This document shows positions 43,351 to 53,008 of a DNA stretch of 64,000 nucleotides, piece by piece. Source of the DNA: Saccharibacillus endophyticus (lineage in GTDB: Bacteria; Bacillota; Bacilli; Paenibacillales; Paenibacillaceae); NCBI RefSeq assembly GCF_013185185.1, contig NZ_JAAZWE010000002.1:1171565-1235564 (forward strand), read 5' to 3'. The notes beneath the pieces are model-generated. The model worked only from the letters and a program-made list of their open reading frames with translations. It had not been told where the DNA came from and searched no databases. The translations under genes and the position numbers were made by a program. How positions within the stretch are numbered: the first letter of the stretch is position 1; each line of letters opens with the position of its first letter.

Positions 43351-45054
43351 TCACAGTTTGAACTTGGCGCTCAAACGTTGGAGTTCTTCGGCCATCTCGG
43401 ACAACGAAACGGCGCCGGCGGACATTTCCTGCATGGCGGCTGCCTGCTCTTCCGATACGGCGGAAACGTTTTGGATTTCTTCGGAGGTGCGCTCCATGCG
43501 GGAGCCGCCTTCCATGATCGCCGAAGCGACCGTTTCGACGACTTGGACCATCTCGCCGGAAGCTTGAACGGCTTGTTCGCTCTGCAAGCCGACGCGGCTG
43601 ACGGTTTCGCGAATATGGCCGAACAGGTCGCCCGTGGCCTGAATGGCTTCGCTTCCCGCCGCTACGCGGTCCGAAGCTTCTCCGATCGCTCCGCTCAAGC
43701 GCAACGTATCTGCTTGAACCATATCGATCATGCCGATGATCTGCGCGGCGGAAGCCGAAGATTGCTCGGCAAGCTTGCCGACCTCGGACGCGACCACGGC
43801 GAAGCCGCGTCCTTGTTCGCCGGCTCTGGCGGCTTCGATCGAAGCGTTGAGCGCAAGCAGGTTGGTCTGCTTGGCGATGCCGGTGATCAACTGGACGATA
43901 CTGCCGATCTCGGCCGAACGGCGATTCAGCGCTTCGACGGCTTGGGTCATTTCCTCCATGCCTCGGGAAGTCGACTGCATTTGCTTCACCGCTTCGCCGA
44001 CGATCTCGACACCCTGCTCCGATTGGGTGCTGGCACGCTCGGCCGCTTCCGACGTTTCCCCGACCCGATCGCGGATAACGACGATTTTATCCAACATACT
44101 CCCCATCAGCTCGCCGCCCGATCGGGAGGTCCGAAGCTGCATTTCGCTCGACTCCGCCATTCGCTGCATGGAGGAAGCCGAGTGTTCCGCGCCGTCCGCG
44201 CTTTCTTGCGCTACCGATTTGAACTCTTCGGCAGCCGTCGCCAAAGCTCCGGACGTCCGTCCGACTTCAAGAAGCACGCCGCGCTGATTTTCGCCCATCT
44301 GGCGCAGAGCGGAAGACAAATGCTGCAGCTCGCCTTTGAGTCCGGTCGGAAGTTCGTCCATTTTATCCAGCTCGCCGTTCGCCATGTACCCGACTTGACG
44401 GGTCAGCTGTTCCAGCGGACGGGTGATGCTGCGCGCAATGAGGAAAGACATCAAAACGGACAGCAGCACGGCCGTAACCAATGCGCCGATCGAAATGACC
44501 AGAATTCGGCCGGTCTCTTCTCTTTGCGCAAAAGCGGAGTCGTTCATCGTTTGAATTTTCTGATCCATCGACACGCGCAGCGCGTCCGTCATTTGATTCA
44601 CGACATCCTGTGTTTGTTTTTGCAGGGCAGCAGCTTCTTCGTCTTTATTTTCTTGAGACAGCAGCAGGATTTGCGTAACCGCCTGCTCGTAACCCGCAGC
44701 GGCTTGACGGAACATATCGGCGCTTTCCTGTTCTTCGTCGGAAGTCAAAGTAACCGTGTAAGTCTCGATGGCCGCATTAAGTTCATCGATTGCTTTTTCG
44801 GCAGCCGCACGGCTCCCTTCCATATCGGCATCGTTTGTTTCCAAAATATTGCGCATTGTCAATTGATCGATCGTTTTGAGCCGGTCGTTCACTTGTTCCA
44901 ACATCACGACGCTGGGAATATCGCGGTCTTTCAAATCGTCCGCCCGGTCCCGTAAATTCGAAGTCCCGATATTAGTCAAGCTGTTCAAAATAATAATCAA
45001 AACAATCATCGCGCCGAACCCGCCGAATAACTTCTGTCTGATCGTAAGCTTCAT
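43351..45054 (-). CDS. Methyl-accepting chemotaxis protein
   Basis: Transmembrane receptor of 567 residues: first helix [17 protein letters not shown], a four-helix-bundle ligand domain (about 30-185), second helix [23 protein letters not shown] ([21 protein letters not shown]), and the signalling domain with the tip [20 protein letters not shown] and [23 protein letters not shown] lies 10 nt before the ATG. Class and length are those of ordinary 4HB-MCP receptors; ligand unknown. It stands alone, far from other chemotaxis genes. Confidence 0.95.
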   Translation of the reverse strand: MKLTIRQKLFGGFGAMIVLIIILNSLTNIGTSNLRDRADDLKDRDIPSVVMLEQVNDRLKTIDQLTMRNILETNDADMEGSRAAAEKAIDELNAAIETYTVTLTSDEEQESADMFRQAAAGYEQAVTQILLLSQENKDEEAAALQKQTQDVVNQMTDALRVSMDQKIQTMNDSAFAQREETGRILVISIGALVTAVLLSVLMSFLIARSITRPLEQLTRQVGYMANGELDKMDELPTGLKGELQHLSSALRQMGENQRGVLLEVGRTSGALATAAEEFKSVAQESADGAEHSASSMQRMAESSEMQLRTSRSGGELMGSMLDKIVVIRDRVGETSEAAERASTQSEQGVEIVGEAVKQMQSTSRGMEEMTQAVEALNRRSAEIGSIVQLITGIAKQTNLLALNASIEAARAGEQGRGFAVVASEVGKLAEQSSASAAQIIGMIDMVQADTLRLSGAIGEASDRVAAGSEAIQATGDLFGHIRETVSRVGLQSEQAVQASGEMVQVVETVASAIMEGGSRMERTSEEIQNVSAVSEEQAAAMQEMSAGAVSLSEMAEELQRLSAKFKL

Positions 45055-45161
45055 CTGGTTGCGTCTCCTCTGCTGTCCCTTAAAATTTCCGTAAATTTAA
45101 TTGCATCCTGTATATTTCGGTATCTTGTTTGCTTTTATTAAGACTAAAGTCCTTTTTTCGA

Positions 45162-45200
45162 CAAAAAAAGACCAAGCGGCTTGCGCCGACTGGCCTGTTT
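45162..45200 (-). terminator. Terminator of metNIQ
   Basis: Minus-strand stem AGGCCAGTCGGC / GCCGCTTGGTCT (with G-U pairs) and GCAA loop, followed by TTTTTTTG, 27-65 bp after the metQ stop. Confidence 0.75.
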
Positions 45201-45226
45201 TATAAGGGTTGAATCAAACGGTGCGT

Positions 45227-46084
45227 TCAGAACGCCGGATACGTATCCGTATATTCTTCTTCCAGGAATTTCACGACTTCAGGTCCGCGCATGCGCTCGG
45301 CCAGCTTTTGGATCGCCGGGTCGTCTTTATTGTCTTCGCGGGCCATCAAGGTGATGGCGAAAGCCTGCATGTCTTTTTCCACGATCAAAGCGTCCTTCTT
45401 GGCTGACAGTCCCAGCGGCTTCGCGTAGGCCGGATACATGGTCACCAGGTCGGCGTCGTCCATCATGCGGTTCAGGGTCAGCAGATCGACTTCTTTGAAC
45501 TGGTAGTTCTTCGGGTTCGACGTAATGTCTTGCAGCGTGGCTTTGATGCCGACGCCTTCTTTGAGTTCGATCATGTCGTTCTGCTCAAGCAAAAGCAGCG
45601 AGTGCGCGATGTTCGGCGGGTCGTTCGGAATCGCGACGATCGCGTTATCCGGCAGCTCGTCGACCGATTTGTACTTTTTCGAATATCCGGCGTAAAGGGC
45701 GTTGTAGACCGGTTGAACGGGTACGATGTTCGCGCCTTTCGCTTCGTTATACGCTTCGGCGTAAGGCACGTGCTGGAAGAAGTTCGCGTCTACTTCTTTG
45801 TTCGCCAGCGCGTCGTTCGGTTGGATGTTGTCGGACATCTCGACGATCTCCAGGTTGATGCCGTCTTCGACGAGCAGCGGCTTGACCAGCAGCAGGATTG
45901 CGTCCATCGGCGCAGGCAGGGAAGCGACTTTCAGGGTCGTCAGTTCTTTGCTGTCCGTGTTTTCGGTCGTTGCTGTCGGCTGTGTCGTATCGTTTGCGTT
46001 GTTGGACGCAGTCCCGCCGCCTTGTCCGCAGCCGGCCAGAACGAGAAACAATGCAGTAAGAATAAGAAGCATAGACTTTTTCAT
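45227..46084 (-). CDS. metQ: Methionine ABC transporter substrate-binding lipoprotein
   Basis: NlpA/MetQ-family lipoprotein of 285 residues. Signal MKKSMLLILTALFLVLAGCG with lipobox LAGC; then a Thr/Asn-rich linker and the binding domain (LKVASLPAPMDAILLLVKPL, VDANFFQHVPYAEAYN, VAIPNDPPNIAHSLLLLEQ, MYPAYAKPLGL). Family members bind D- and L-methionine outside the membrane. Third gene of metNIQ, 57 nt after metI. Confidence 0.93.
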   Translation of the reverse strand: MKKSMLLILTALFLVLAGCGQGGGTASNNANDTTQPTATTENTDSKELTTLKVASLPAPMDAILLLVKPLLVEDGINLEIVEMSDNIQPNDALANKEVDANFFQHVPYAEAYNEAKGANIVPVQPVYNALYAGYSKKYKSVDELPDNAIVAIPNDPPNIAHSLLLLEQNDMIELKEGVGIKATLQDITSNPKNYQFKEVDLLTLNRMMDDADLVTMYPAYAKPLGLSAKKDALIVEKDMQAFAITLMAREDNKDDPAIQKLAERMRGPEVVKFLEEEYTDTYPAF

Positions 46085-46141
46085 GATCGTGGTATACCCC
46101 CGTTGAATGATGTTTGGACTTGCCAGATGCCTAGTAGCTTG

Positions 46142-46819
46142 TTACCGTTTATCGATCTTGCGGGAAATCGTGCTGCCCAGCACTTGCACGATCTGGACGA
46201 GCAGAACCATCAGGACGATCATGCAAATGGTGACGTCCATCTCGAATCGCTGGTAACCGTAGCGGATCGCGAAGTCGCCCACTCCGCCGCCCCCGACGAT
46301 GCCGACAACCGTCGAATAAGAAATGAAGCTGACGATGGAAGTCGTGAGTCCCAATACCAAGCCCGACCGGGCTTCGACGTACAGGAACTTCCATACGATC
46401 TCCAGACGCGATGCTCCCATGGAGCGGGCTGCTTCAATGACGCCGCGCGGCACTTCGACCAGCGCTTGCTCGACGAGTCTCGAGTATCCCGCAATGGCGA
46501 CGACCGCCAACGGAATGGTCGCCGCCGTCGTTCCGATGGTCGTACCGACGATCAATCGGGTCAACGGGAACATGAACACGACCAGCAGCAGGAACGGAAA
46601 AGAACGGATCACGTTCACCAGAGTGTTCAAAAATATTGAAGCGCTCCGATTTGCCAACATGCCGCCCGGCCTCGTCACAAAGATCAGCGTCCCCAGCGGA
46701 ATGCCCAGAATTACGGCAGCAATGGTGGACATGCCGACCATGTAGAACGTCTGGCCGATCGCTTCCCAGATCTGCTCCTGATACTGCGTCCAGATCTCCA
46801 TGATCCGTTCGATGCTCAT
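46142..46819 (-). CDS. metI: Methionine ABC transporter permease
   Basis: Permease of 225 residues with five membrane helices and the EAA loop VEQALVEVPRGVIEAARSMGAS that contacts MetN. AAGGAGG lies 7 nt before the ATG, and the ATG overlaps the metN stop (ATGA). Length and sequence fit MetI closely. Confidence 0.94.
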   Translation of the reverse strand: MSIERIMEIWTQYQEQIWEAIGQTFYMVGMSTIAAVILGIPLGTLIFVTRPGGMLANRSASIFLNTLVNVIRSFPFLLLVVFMFPLTRLIVGTTIGTTAATIPLAVVAIAGYSRLVEQALVEVPRGVIEAARSMGASRLEIVWKFLYVEARSGLVLGLTTSIVSFISYSTVVGIVGGGGVGDFAIRYGYQRFEMDVTICMIVLMVLLVQIVQVLGSTISRKIDKR

Positions 46820-47577
46820 AGCGTGTCCTCCTTATGTACAAGGCCCAAAATCTGCTCCCGGTACGATAAATTGGGACGAACGCGTTCTTCCGAACGTTTC
46901 GGCAGATCGAACGTATCGACGACCGCACCCATTTCCATGACGGATACGCGCGTGCAAATTTGCCGAACCACTTCCATCTCGTGCGTCACGATGACGATCG
47001 TGACGCCCAGAGTACGGTTGATATGAAGCAGCGTGTTCAACAGTTCTTCCGTCGTCTGCGGATCGAGCGCCGACGTCGGTTCGTCGCACAGGAGAAGTTT
47101 CGGATTGCTGGCCATCGCCCGCGCGATCGCGACCCGCTGTTTCTGTCCGCCGCTGAGTTGAGCCGGATACTGCCGCGCTTTATCCTCCAAGCCGACGAAG
47201 CTGAGCACTTCCATGATTCGCCGCTCCCGGTCCTGCTTGGGCGTTCTCGCCAATTCCAGCGCCGCCGCCACATTGCCGTGCACGGTGCGGTTGTGAACCA
47301 GGTTAAACTGTTGAAAGATCATGCCGATCGACCGCCGCGCTTCGCGCAGCTCCCGTTCGCTTACCCGCATAAGGTCGCGTTTTTCGAACAACACGCTTCC
47401 TTCATCCGGCCGTTCCAGCAGATTCATCAGCCGCAGCAGCGTGGACTTGCCTGCTCCGCTAGTACCGATAATGCCGTGAATGCCGCCCGTCTCGATCTCC
47501 ATGCTCACAGGAAGAACAGCTTGAAAAGTCTGACCCTGCGCGGTATACGACTTGCTGACTTTTTGCAGGGATAGAAT
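46816..47577 (-). CDS. metN: Methionine ABC transporter ATPase with probable ATT start
   Basis: ATPase of 253 residues from an ATT start: Walker A GTSGAGKST, Q-loop FQQFNLV, signature LSGGQKQRVAIARA, Walker B LLLCDEPTSALD, H-loop VTHEMEVV. Unlike many MetN proteins it lacks the C-terminal ACT-type regulatory domain. The first canonical start (ATG 47508, or GTG 47514) has no ribosome binding site and would drop the N-terminal strands; translating further upstream gives LSLQKVSKSYTAQGQTFQAV, a standard MetN N-terminus. The only codon at the right distance (8 nt) from AAGGAGG is ATT at 47577-47575. Confidence 0.88.
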   Translation of the reverse strand: MLSLQKVSKSYTAQGQTFQAVLPVSMEIETGGIHGIIGTSGAGKSTLLRLMNLLERPDEGSVLFEKRDLMRVSERELREARRSIGMIFQQFNLVHNRTVHGNVAAALELARTPKQDRERRIMEVLSFVGLEDKARQYPAQLSGGQKQRVAIARAMASNPKLLLCDEPTSALDPQTTEELLNTLLHINRTLGVTIVIVTHEMEVVRQICTRVSVMEMGAVVDTFDLPKRSEERVRPNLSYREQILGLVHKEDTL

Positions 47578-47636
47578 AGCTACTCCCTCCTTGTACCAGT
47601 ATTTTAATTTAACTGTTACATTCTTTAATCGACTAA

Positions 47637-47665
47637 ATTATAAGGCAATCTATGCGCTGTGTCAC
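47637..47665 (-). promoter_or_regulatory. Promoter of metNIQ
   Basis: Minus strand -35 GTGACA (47665-47660), 17-bp spacer, perfect -10 TATAAT (47642-47637), about 60 bp before the ATT start. No SAM riboswitch or T-box is visible in the short leader. Confidence 0.7.
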
Positions 47666-47727
47666 CATTTTTACACATAATTTTAATATTATTTTTACAA
47701 TCTGCGCAGGAATGGGCATGCTTGTTT

Positions 47728-47758
47728 ACGCAACAAAAAACGCCGAAACGTTTTTTTG
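47728..47758 (-). terminator. AT-rich terminator of the membrane-protein gene
   Basis: Minus-strand stem AAAAAACG / CGTTTTTT with loop TTTCGG, about 30-55 bp after the stop at 47786. Confidence 0.55.
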
Positions 47759-47785
47759 TCCGTTCTTTTTCGCATTGACCGTCGT

Positions 47786-48379
47786 TCAATAACGTGAGCG
47801 CGCGTCGAAAAGCGGACGGATGCTTCGGTACAGCAGAGCGCCGGACAGCGCTCCGTACGCCGCATGAACCGTCAACCACCAAAACCAGGAAGGCAGGCTA
47901 CCGATCGGCGGCGTGCCTCCCGAGGACAGCAGCGTGGTCGGATAGAGCAGCGCGCCGATCACGATGCCGATCGCGGCGGTCGCTCCTGCCGCCGAGCTCG
48001 AAGAAAGCCGTCCCCGTCGGGCGAAACGCTGGCCGATGAGGCCCAGTATCATGCACAGCACGATCGAGATCGCCAAATGAATCGCGAATTCGCCAGCTTC
48101 GTTCAACGGGAGTTCTTTCAGTACCGGCACGTAATCCGCGTTCAACAACAACCGATAGACCTCATGGCCGCTCAGATGCTGAACCGCCTTCAGCGCCAGG
48201 CCGAGCAGGACCCCCGTAAGCAATCCCGTCGCCGCGTAAGCCGCCAACAGCCGGCCTTGCCGGATATTCTTGCGTGACCCATTCCGCCACGCGCCGTCCT
48301 CTCTTCGCATCGCGGAAGCTTGGACTTCGCCGTCGCTGCTTGCGTCCGTATTCGATGCATGCTTTATTTTGTCTGCCAT
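47786..48379 (-). CDS. Hypothetical membrane protein, four helices
   Basis: Protein of 197 residues: a charged ~55-residue N-terminus, then four hydrophobic segments (LLAAYAATGLLTGVLLGLAL, FAIHLAISIVLCMILGLIG, AAGATAAIGIVIGALLYPTT, WFWWLTVHAAYGALSGALLY). It reminds me of YqhR-like proteins, but I cannot place it firmly. AAGGAGG lies 6 nt before ATG 48379. Monocistronic. Confidence 0.8.
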   Translation of the reverse strand: MADKIKHASNTDASSDGEVQASAMRREDGAWRNGSRKNIRQGRLLAAYAATGLLTGVLLGLALKAVQHLSGHEVYRLLLNADYVPVLKELPLNEAGEFAIHLAISIVLCMILGLIGQRFARRGRLSSSSAAGATAAIGIVIGALLYPTTLLSSGGTPPIGSLPSWFWWLTVHAAYGALSGALLYRSIRPLFDARSRY

Positions 48380-48479
48380 ACCGTTCCTCCTTTTCGATCT
48401 ATGTTCTTTTACCCGCGGGACTGAGCCCGCTATCACTGGCAAGAACGATTGCTCGAATCGCTCGGCGCCTTCCGCCCCG

Positions 48480-48520
48480 CGCAAAAAGACGAGCGCCTCG
48501 GAAACGGCCGCTCGTCTTCT
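48480..48520 (-). terminator. Terminator of the amidase gene
   Basis: Minus-strand stem AAGACGAGCGGCC / GGCGCTCGTCTT followed by TTTG, about 90 bp after the amidase stop. Confidence 0.8.
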
Positions 48521-48610
48521 CTTTTTGCTTATGCTTTTACGTCATCAAGTTTCCTGGCCGAAGCAGCGGCTGCACCGGACTGCACCGCCGTGCGCGCTTT
48601 CTTTCCCTGC

Positions 48611-50065
48611 CTACAAGCCTAAATACTCTTCAATTCCCGCCGCGATCGCTTCCGCGACGCGGTTTTGCCAAGCCGGGTCCGTGATCTTGTCCACGTCGCC
48701 TCCCGCGTACAGGAAGCCCGTTTCCACCAAGGCCGTCGGCAAATTCGATTCCCGATCGACGTGCAGGTTCTGGTACTTGGCTTTGCGGTCCGGCAATCCG
48801 GTGGCGGCGATCAAGTGCTTATGGATCGTTTCCGCCAGCTGCTTGCTTTCCGGCTTGGTGTACAGCGTTTCCGTGCCACTTGTCGGCTTGGTGCCTTTCG
48901 GCATGCTGTTCGCGTGGATCGAGACCATGATATCGGCATTCAGGCTCTCGGCGATATCCACCCGCCCTTGCAGCGAAACGGCCGTATCGTCGCTGCGCGT
49001 CATCACGACGTCCAAACCGTCGACCTGCTTCAGCAGCGCTTCGACTTTGAGCGCCATATCGAGATTGACGTCTTTCTCCATCAGCGTCGGTCCTCCGGCA
49101 TAGATCGCTCCCGTCGCGCTGCCTCCGTGCCCGGCGTCGATCACGACGATCTTTTTGCCGTCATCTCCTACGCCCGGCGTGGAAGGTCCGCTTTGACGAT
49201 TAAGATCGACGAAGATCAGATTGCCTTCCCGGTAAGTCTCGTAGCTTTTGGCTTTGTTCAAATCGATCACGACCCGTACCCGCATCGGCGAATCGTTGTT
49301 CAGCGCGAAACGGATTCCCGTCACGTCGGCCGAACCGACGGCAGCGATGCTTCCCTGCTGACCGACCAGCAGCCCCTGCGCTTCCGCGAATACAGGGCTG
49401 AACGACGTATCTGGCAGGTCGATCACGATCCGGTTGGGCGACGCGACGGCCGATACTTTGGGCGTGACGTTCCCGCTGGTCGAGATCATCAGCCGGTTTT
49501 CGCTGAAGCTGACCTGCTCGACCGACGCGGACGTTGTCGGCGTTCCGCCGGGTACTTCGGCCGGCGGGTCGACGTCGTCGTTCGGTCCCGTGCCGCCGGG
49601 CTGTTCCAACGCGGGCGGCGAAGTCAAAAAGACCGTTTTCGCGCCGTTATCCCATTTGACCTTCAAGCCCATCTCCGTACCGACGAAACGCAGAGGCACG
49701 TAGGTCGTGCTGCTTTGGGAAAAAGGAGCCTGTTCCAGCGTGATCGGCCCTTGCGGCGAATCGGCCGCCCGGCTGCCCAACGTCAGCGTCAAGCGGTCGC
49801 CCGAAGGTCCGACGGTCACTTGGCGGCTGGACGGGTTCCAACCGACCGCGTAGCCCAGTTCCTCCGAGATCACGCGGATCGGCACCATCGTCGTTCCTTT
49901 TACGGTCAATACGTCTCTGGCACCGGTCACTTCCCTGTCGTCGAGGACGATCTTGGTAGCGGAAGCCGCCTGCCCAACCTGAACCGAAAGGAAAAACACC
50001 GCCACCAAAGCCAAAAATGCCGCGGCCCACTTGCCCCATGCTGTCTGTCCAGAAATTTTCTTCAT
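48611..50065 (-). CDS. N-acetylmuramoyl-L-alanine amidase with stalk and AMIN domains
   Basis: Exported cell-wall hydrolase of 484 residues: signal peptide (WGKWAAAFLALVAVFFLSVQ), a stalk domain (about 35-150, TTMVPIRVISEELGYAVGW and TTYVPLRFVGTEMGLKVKW), a Pro/Gly linker, an AMIN domain (about 180-280) and a zinc-dependent amidase_3 domain (about 300-482) with VVIDAGHGGSATGAIYAGG, EKDVNLDMALK, VSIHANS and ALVETGFLYAGGD. It cleaves the bond between MurNAc and the peptide stem. ATG 50065 is chosen for its fit to the signal peptide; longer in-frame starts exist. Confidence 0.9.
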   Translation of the reverse strand: MKKISGQTAWGKWAAAFLALVAVFFLSVQVGQAASATKIVLDDREVTGARDVLTVKGTTMVPIRVISEELGYAVGWNPSSRQVTVGPSGDRLTLTLGSRAADSPQGPITLEQAPFSQSSTTYVPLRFVGTEMGLKVKWDNGAKTVFLTSPPALEQPGGTGPNDDVDPPAEVPGGTPTTSASVEQVSFSENRLMISTSGNVTPKVSAVASPNRIVIDLPDTSFSPVFAEAQGLLVGQQGSIAAVGSADVTGIRFALNNDSPMRVRVVIDLNKAKSYETYREGNLIFVDLNRQSGPSTPGVGDDGKKIVVIDAGHGGSATGAIYAGGPTLMEKDVNLDMALKVEALLKQVDGLDVVMTRSDDTAVSLQGRVDIAESLNADIMVSIHANSMPKGTKPTSGTETLYTKPESKQLAETIHKHLIAATGLPDRKAKYQNLHVDRESNLPTALVETGFLYAGGDVDKITDPAWQNRVAEAIAAGIEEYLGL

Positions 50066-50191
50066 GCTTGCGTCACCCTGCATCTCTCCTTTTCCGAAAT
50101 CGAAAATCTTAATCATATCGAACCGACGCTTCATGTGTACAGACGCTCCTTGTCCGCATAAAGTTCCCGGTGCAGCCTTTTCTTTTCCGAC

Positions 50192-50227
50192 AAAAACAAA
50201 ACCGGAATCCCCAAGCGGGATTCCGGC
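50192..50227 (-). terminator. Terminator of the decarboxylase gene
   Basis: Minus-strand stem CCGGAATCCC / GGGGATTCCGG with a 4-nt loop, followed by TTTTGTTTTTG. Confidence 0.8.
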
Positions 50228-50310
50228 GTCGACCGATGCCGTTTTGCTGCGCGCGCGTATCGAAAAGCATGCCGTTCTTTTCCGAAAAGAACGATTGCGG
50301 CGATGCTTTG

Positions 50311-52032
50311 TTACTTTTTGCTTTTGTTCTCCTGTTTCTCCATCTCGCTGCTCACCTGCCGCAAATACTCGGGAGCGTCCATATCGTCCGGAACGACCAT
50401 TTCGATCAAGCACAATTTATCCGAACGTTGAAGCTCGGCATCGCGGAACGCCCGCGCCAGTTCGCCGATCGTACGCACGCGCTCGGTATACGCATGGCCG
50501 CCGAACGCTTCGATCAGCTTCAAATAATTCCAGCCCGGAATCTCGTTGTACGGCTGGTTGTGAGGCGGCGTGCGGAAGTTCAAATGCTTTTCGATCGTAT
50601 AACCCCGGTTGTTCAGCACAAAAATGATCGGTTTGCAGCCGTACGCCATCATGGAACTGAGTTCCTGCACCGTCATTTGGAGCGATCCGTCGCCCGTGAA
50701 CAGCAGGACCCGGCGCTTGGGAGCCGCGATGCACGCGCCCAATGTCGCAGGCGTCGCGTAACCGATGCTTTGCCAGCCTCCTTGCGCGATATAGGTCGCT
50801 CCCTGCGGAAGCTGCACCTGCGAGAGCCCGTAAGCCAGCGTGCCCGTCTCCGCAATGACGATATCTCCCGGCTGAAGCAGACGCTGAATCAGCGGGTAAT
50901 ATTCTTTCGCTTTCAACGGATGGCTGCCGTCCAGCTGCGTGCCGCTGTTATACGGACGATCTGCGGCAGGCACCGGCAGTTCGGCCGTCAATCCCAGTGC
51001 GGCCAGTTCGCGCAGCATGTCTTCGCCGCGGATATCCGCATAGATCTGGCCGCCGACGATCGTCGATTCGGGATGGATCACGATCGTTTTTTTCGGATTC
51101 GGCTCACTTCCTTCGCCGCCGAGATTGGTGTCCGACGGCACGTAACCTGCGATAATCAGGCAATCGGAATCGTCCACCGCTTTACTCACGCTCTCGTTGC
51201 CCGTTTTGCCGCCGTAAGTACCGATATGGTTCGGGTGGCTTTCGTCGAACCCGCCTTTGCCCATGATCGTCGACGCGACCGGAATTTGAAGCTGCTCGGC
51301 TAAAGCACGCACCAACGGCTCCCATTTCCAGCTTTTCACCTGGGCATCGCTAAGCAGCAATACCTGCTTCGCCGATTTCAGCATTTTGCGCGCATGCTTG
51401 GAAGCCGACTTCAACGAGGAATCGTTGGTTTTCGCTTCTTCCGGCTTCGGTGCTTTCATCGTCAGCGGCTGCTGCACCAGATCAAGCGCGACCGATAGGT
51501 AGACCGGCTTTTTGGTTCGCTTGGCGATAGAAATTGCTTTCGGAATCTCCGCCATCGCGTTATCCGGCGTCAGGATCGCCGTATAGGCGGAGATCGGCTC
51601 GTATACGCGGCGGAACGCGTCGAAGTCGCCGTCCATCAGCGTATGGTGCATGAGCTTCTGTTGTTTTTGCTTCTGCGACTTCGGCGATCCGACGATATGA
51701 ACGATCGGGACGTTTTCGCTATAAGCGCCCGCGATCGCATTGACCGCACTCAACTCGCCTACGCCGAACGTCGTGATGAGCGCGGCGAGACCTTTGACCC
51801 TGGCATAGCCGTCCGCCGCGTAACCCCCGTTCAGCTCGTTGCGGGCCGGCACCATTTTGACCCCTTCATATTCTTCCAACGTATCAAACAGCGTGAAATT
51901 GTAATCGCCCGGAACGCCGAACACTTCGGTCACGCCTTCTTTTTTCAAACAATCGAACAAATAGGTGCCGAGCGTTGCTCCGCCCTCTCCCTGTGTGTTC
52001 GAACGAATTTTGCCCATAATCGTTTTTGCCAT
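50311..52032 (-). CDS. TPP-dependent 2-keto-acid decarboxylase (pyruvate/indolepyruvate decarboxylase family)
   Basis: Protein of 573 residues. The N-terminal domain holds the catalytic Glu in PARNELNGGYAADGYARVKG and the HH dyad (KLMHHTLMDGD), as in pyruvate and indolepyruvate decarboxylases; the C-terminal domain has the TPP/Mg motif GDGSLQMTVQELSSMM with Asn in FVLNNRGYTIEK. It converts a 2-keto acid to an aldehyde. Indolepyruvate (plant auxin route), phenylpyruvate, or branched keto acids are all possible; it is not clearly a pyruvate enzyme. AAGGAG lies 9 nt upstream. Single gene. Confidence 0.9.
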   Translation of the reverse strand: MAKTIMGKIRSNTQGEGGATLGTYLFDCLKKEGVTEVFGVPGDYNFTLFDTLEEYEGVKMVPARNELNGGYAADGYARVKGLAALITTFGVGELSAVNAIAGAYSENVPIVHIVGSPKSQKQKQQKLMHHTLMDGDFDAFRRVYEPISAYTAILTPDNAMAEIPKAISIAKRTKKPVYLSVALDLVQQPLTMKAPKPEEAKTNDSSLKSASKHARKMLKSAKQVLLLSDAQVKSWKWEPLVRALAEQLQIPVASTIMGKGGFDESHPNHIGTYGGKTGNESVSKAVDDSDCLIIAGYVPSDTNLGGEGSEPNPKKTIVIHPESTIVGGQIYADIRGEDMLRELAALGLTAELPVPAADRPYNSGTQLDGSHPLKAKEYYPLIQRLLQPGDIVIAETGTLAYGLSQVQLPQGATYIAQGGWQSIGYATPATLGACIAAPKRRVLLFTGDGSLQMTVQELSSMMAYGCKPIIFVLNNRGYTIEKHLNFRTPPHNQPYNEIPGWNYLKLIEAFGGHAYTERVRTIGELARAFRDAELQRSDKLCLIEMVVPDDMDAPEYLRQVSSEMEKQENKSKK

Positions 52033-52306
52033 GCCGACACTCTCCTTCCGTGATCGCTCGCTGACCGCTCGGCGCAGCGCCGAACGGTCAACCTCTAACT
52101 ATGATTACCCCGGAAGCGGGGCGATAGGTCAGTATTTTGCGAAAATTACTCATACTTTGTACCGAATGAATGTAAGGTTATGCCCGGCTGAAACGCAAAC
52201 GCACCATTGGAACCAAGACAAAGTACGGGGCGCTTCTTCCGTAACATTAGCCCCTCATCAAGCGTCTAACCCCTCAGAGACACTTGTTAAAAAAGGAGCG
52301 ATTTCC

Positions 52307-52927
52307 ATTACTGACTCAAACCGCGCACGCAACCGGAAGCTTGTCATCACCTACGGGTCCGATCTGGATCACTGCAACATGAATGACCTCGTCCGCTCGC
52401 TGCTTGAGCCTTATGAAGGACAAATGCGGCAAACCGATTATCTGAATCCGATATTGCGAAAAGGTTCCGACTTCATCGTAAACCTCGAGATCCTGGAGAC
52501 CAACCCGAACAAACCTTTCGAAACCTGCGTATTCGCCGACTACCACCTGACCCAAGCGCAATTCGACAGATTTTTATATCGATTGCGAAAACTTAAAGGC
52601 ACCCACGTCCTCGGTCATCCCAACGTCCGCGGCCATGCCGAAGTATTGCGCGGCGATCTGGAATTTCAGTTCTTGGTCGTGCATACTCGCAACCAAGAAG
52701 AGATCATCGTCTATTACCCGCGCCAAGACTTCGCAGCCGACGAACTTCTTTTCCCGCTCATCCCGTTACTCCCTCCCGAAGACCGCCGCATCCTCCTCCC
52801 GATCGGCGGCGACCCGTTCACCAAGCAGCAAAGACTCGAAACCTGGATCGACCGCGTGCTGTCCCTGTCCAAACAGGACCTTTCCGCTTACGCCTGTACC
52901 AGCCAAGCCGGACCTGCGAACTTTTGA
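52307..52927 (+). CDS. Hypothetical protein with probable ATT start
   Basis: Cytoplasmic protein of 206 residues, RNRKLVITYGSDLDHCNMNDLVRSLL at the N-terminus (shortened: RNRKLVITYGSDLDH), then DFIVNLEILETNPNKPFE, HVLGHPNVRGHAEVLRG and a C-terminal helical tail. No family recognised. The only start at a good distance from AAAGGAG is ATT 52307 (8 nt); no ATG, GTG or TTG occurs in frame near it, and the next ATG (MNDLV) would delete a structured N-terminus. Confidence 0.65.
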   Translation: MTDSNRARNRKLVITYGSDLDHCNMNDLVRSLLEPYEGQMRQTDYLNPILRKGSDFIVNLEILETNPNKPFETCVFADYHLTQAQFDRFLYRLRKLKGTHVLGHPNVRGHAEVLRGDLEFQFLVVHTRNQEEIIVYYPRQDFAADELLFPLIPLLPPEDRRILLPIGGDPFTKQQRLETWIDRVLSLSKQDLSAYACTSQAGPANF

Positions 52928-53008
52928 ACGGCAACCTAAAATAAAAAGGCCGGGGCGAAAAACTCTATTTACGCGAGTCTTCAACCTAGCCTTTTGCAGT
53001 CGATTGCT

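Noticed and set aside
47578..47785. SAM riboswitch or T-box in front of metNIQ
   Set aside because: The promoter found lies only about 60 bp before the start, too short for either, and none of the conserved S-box or T-box words is present.
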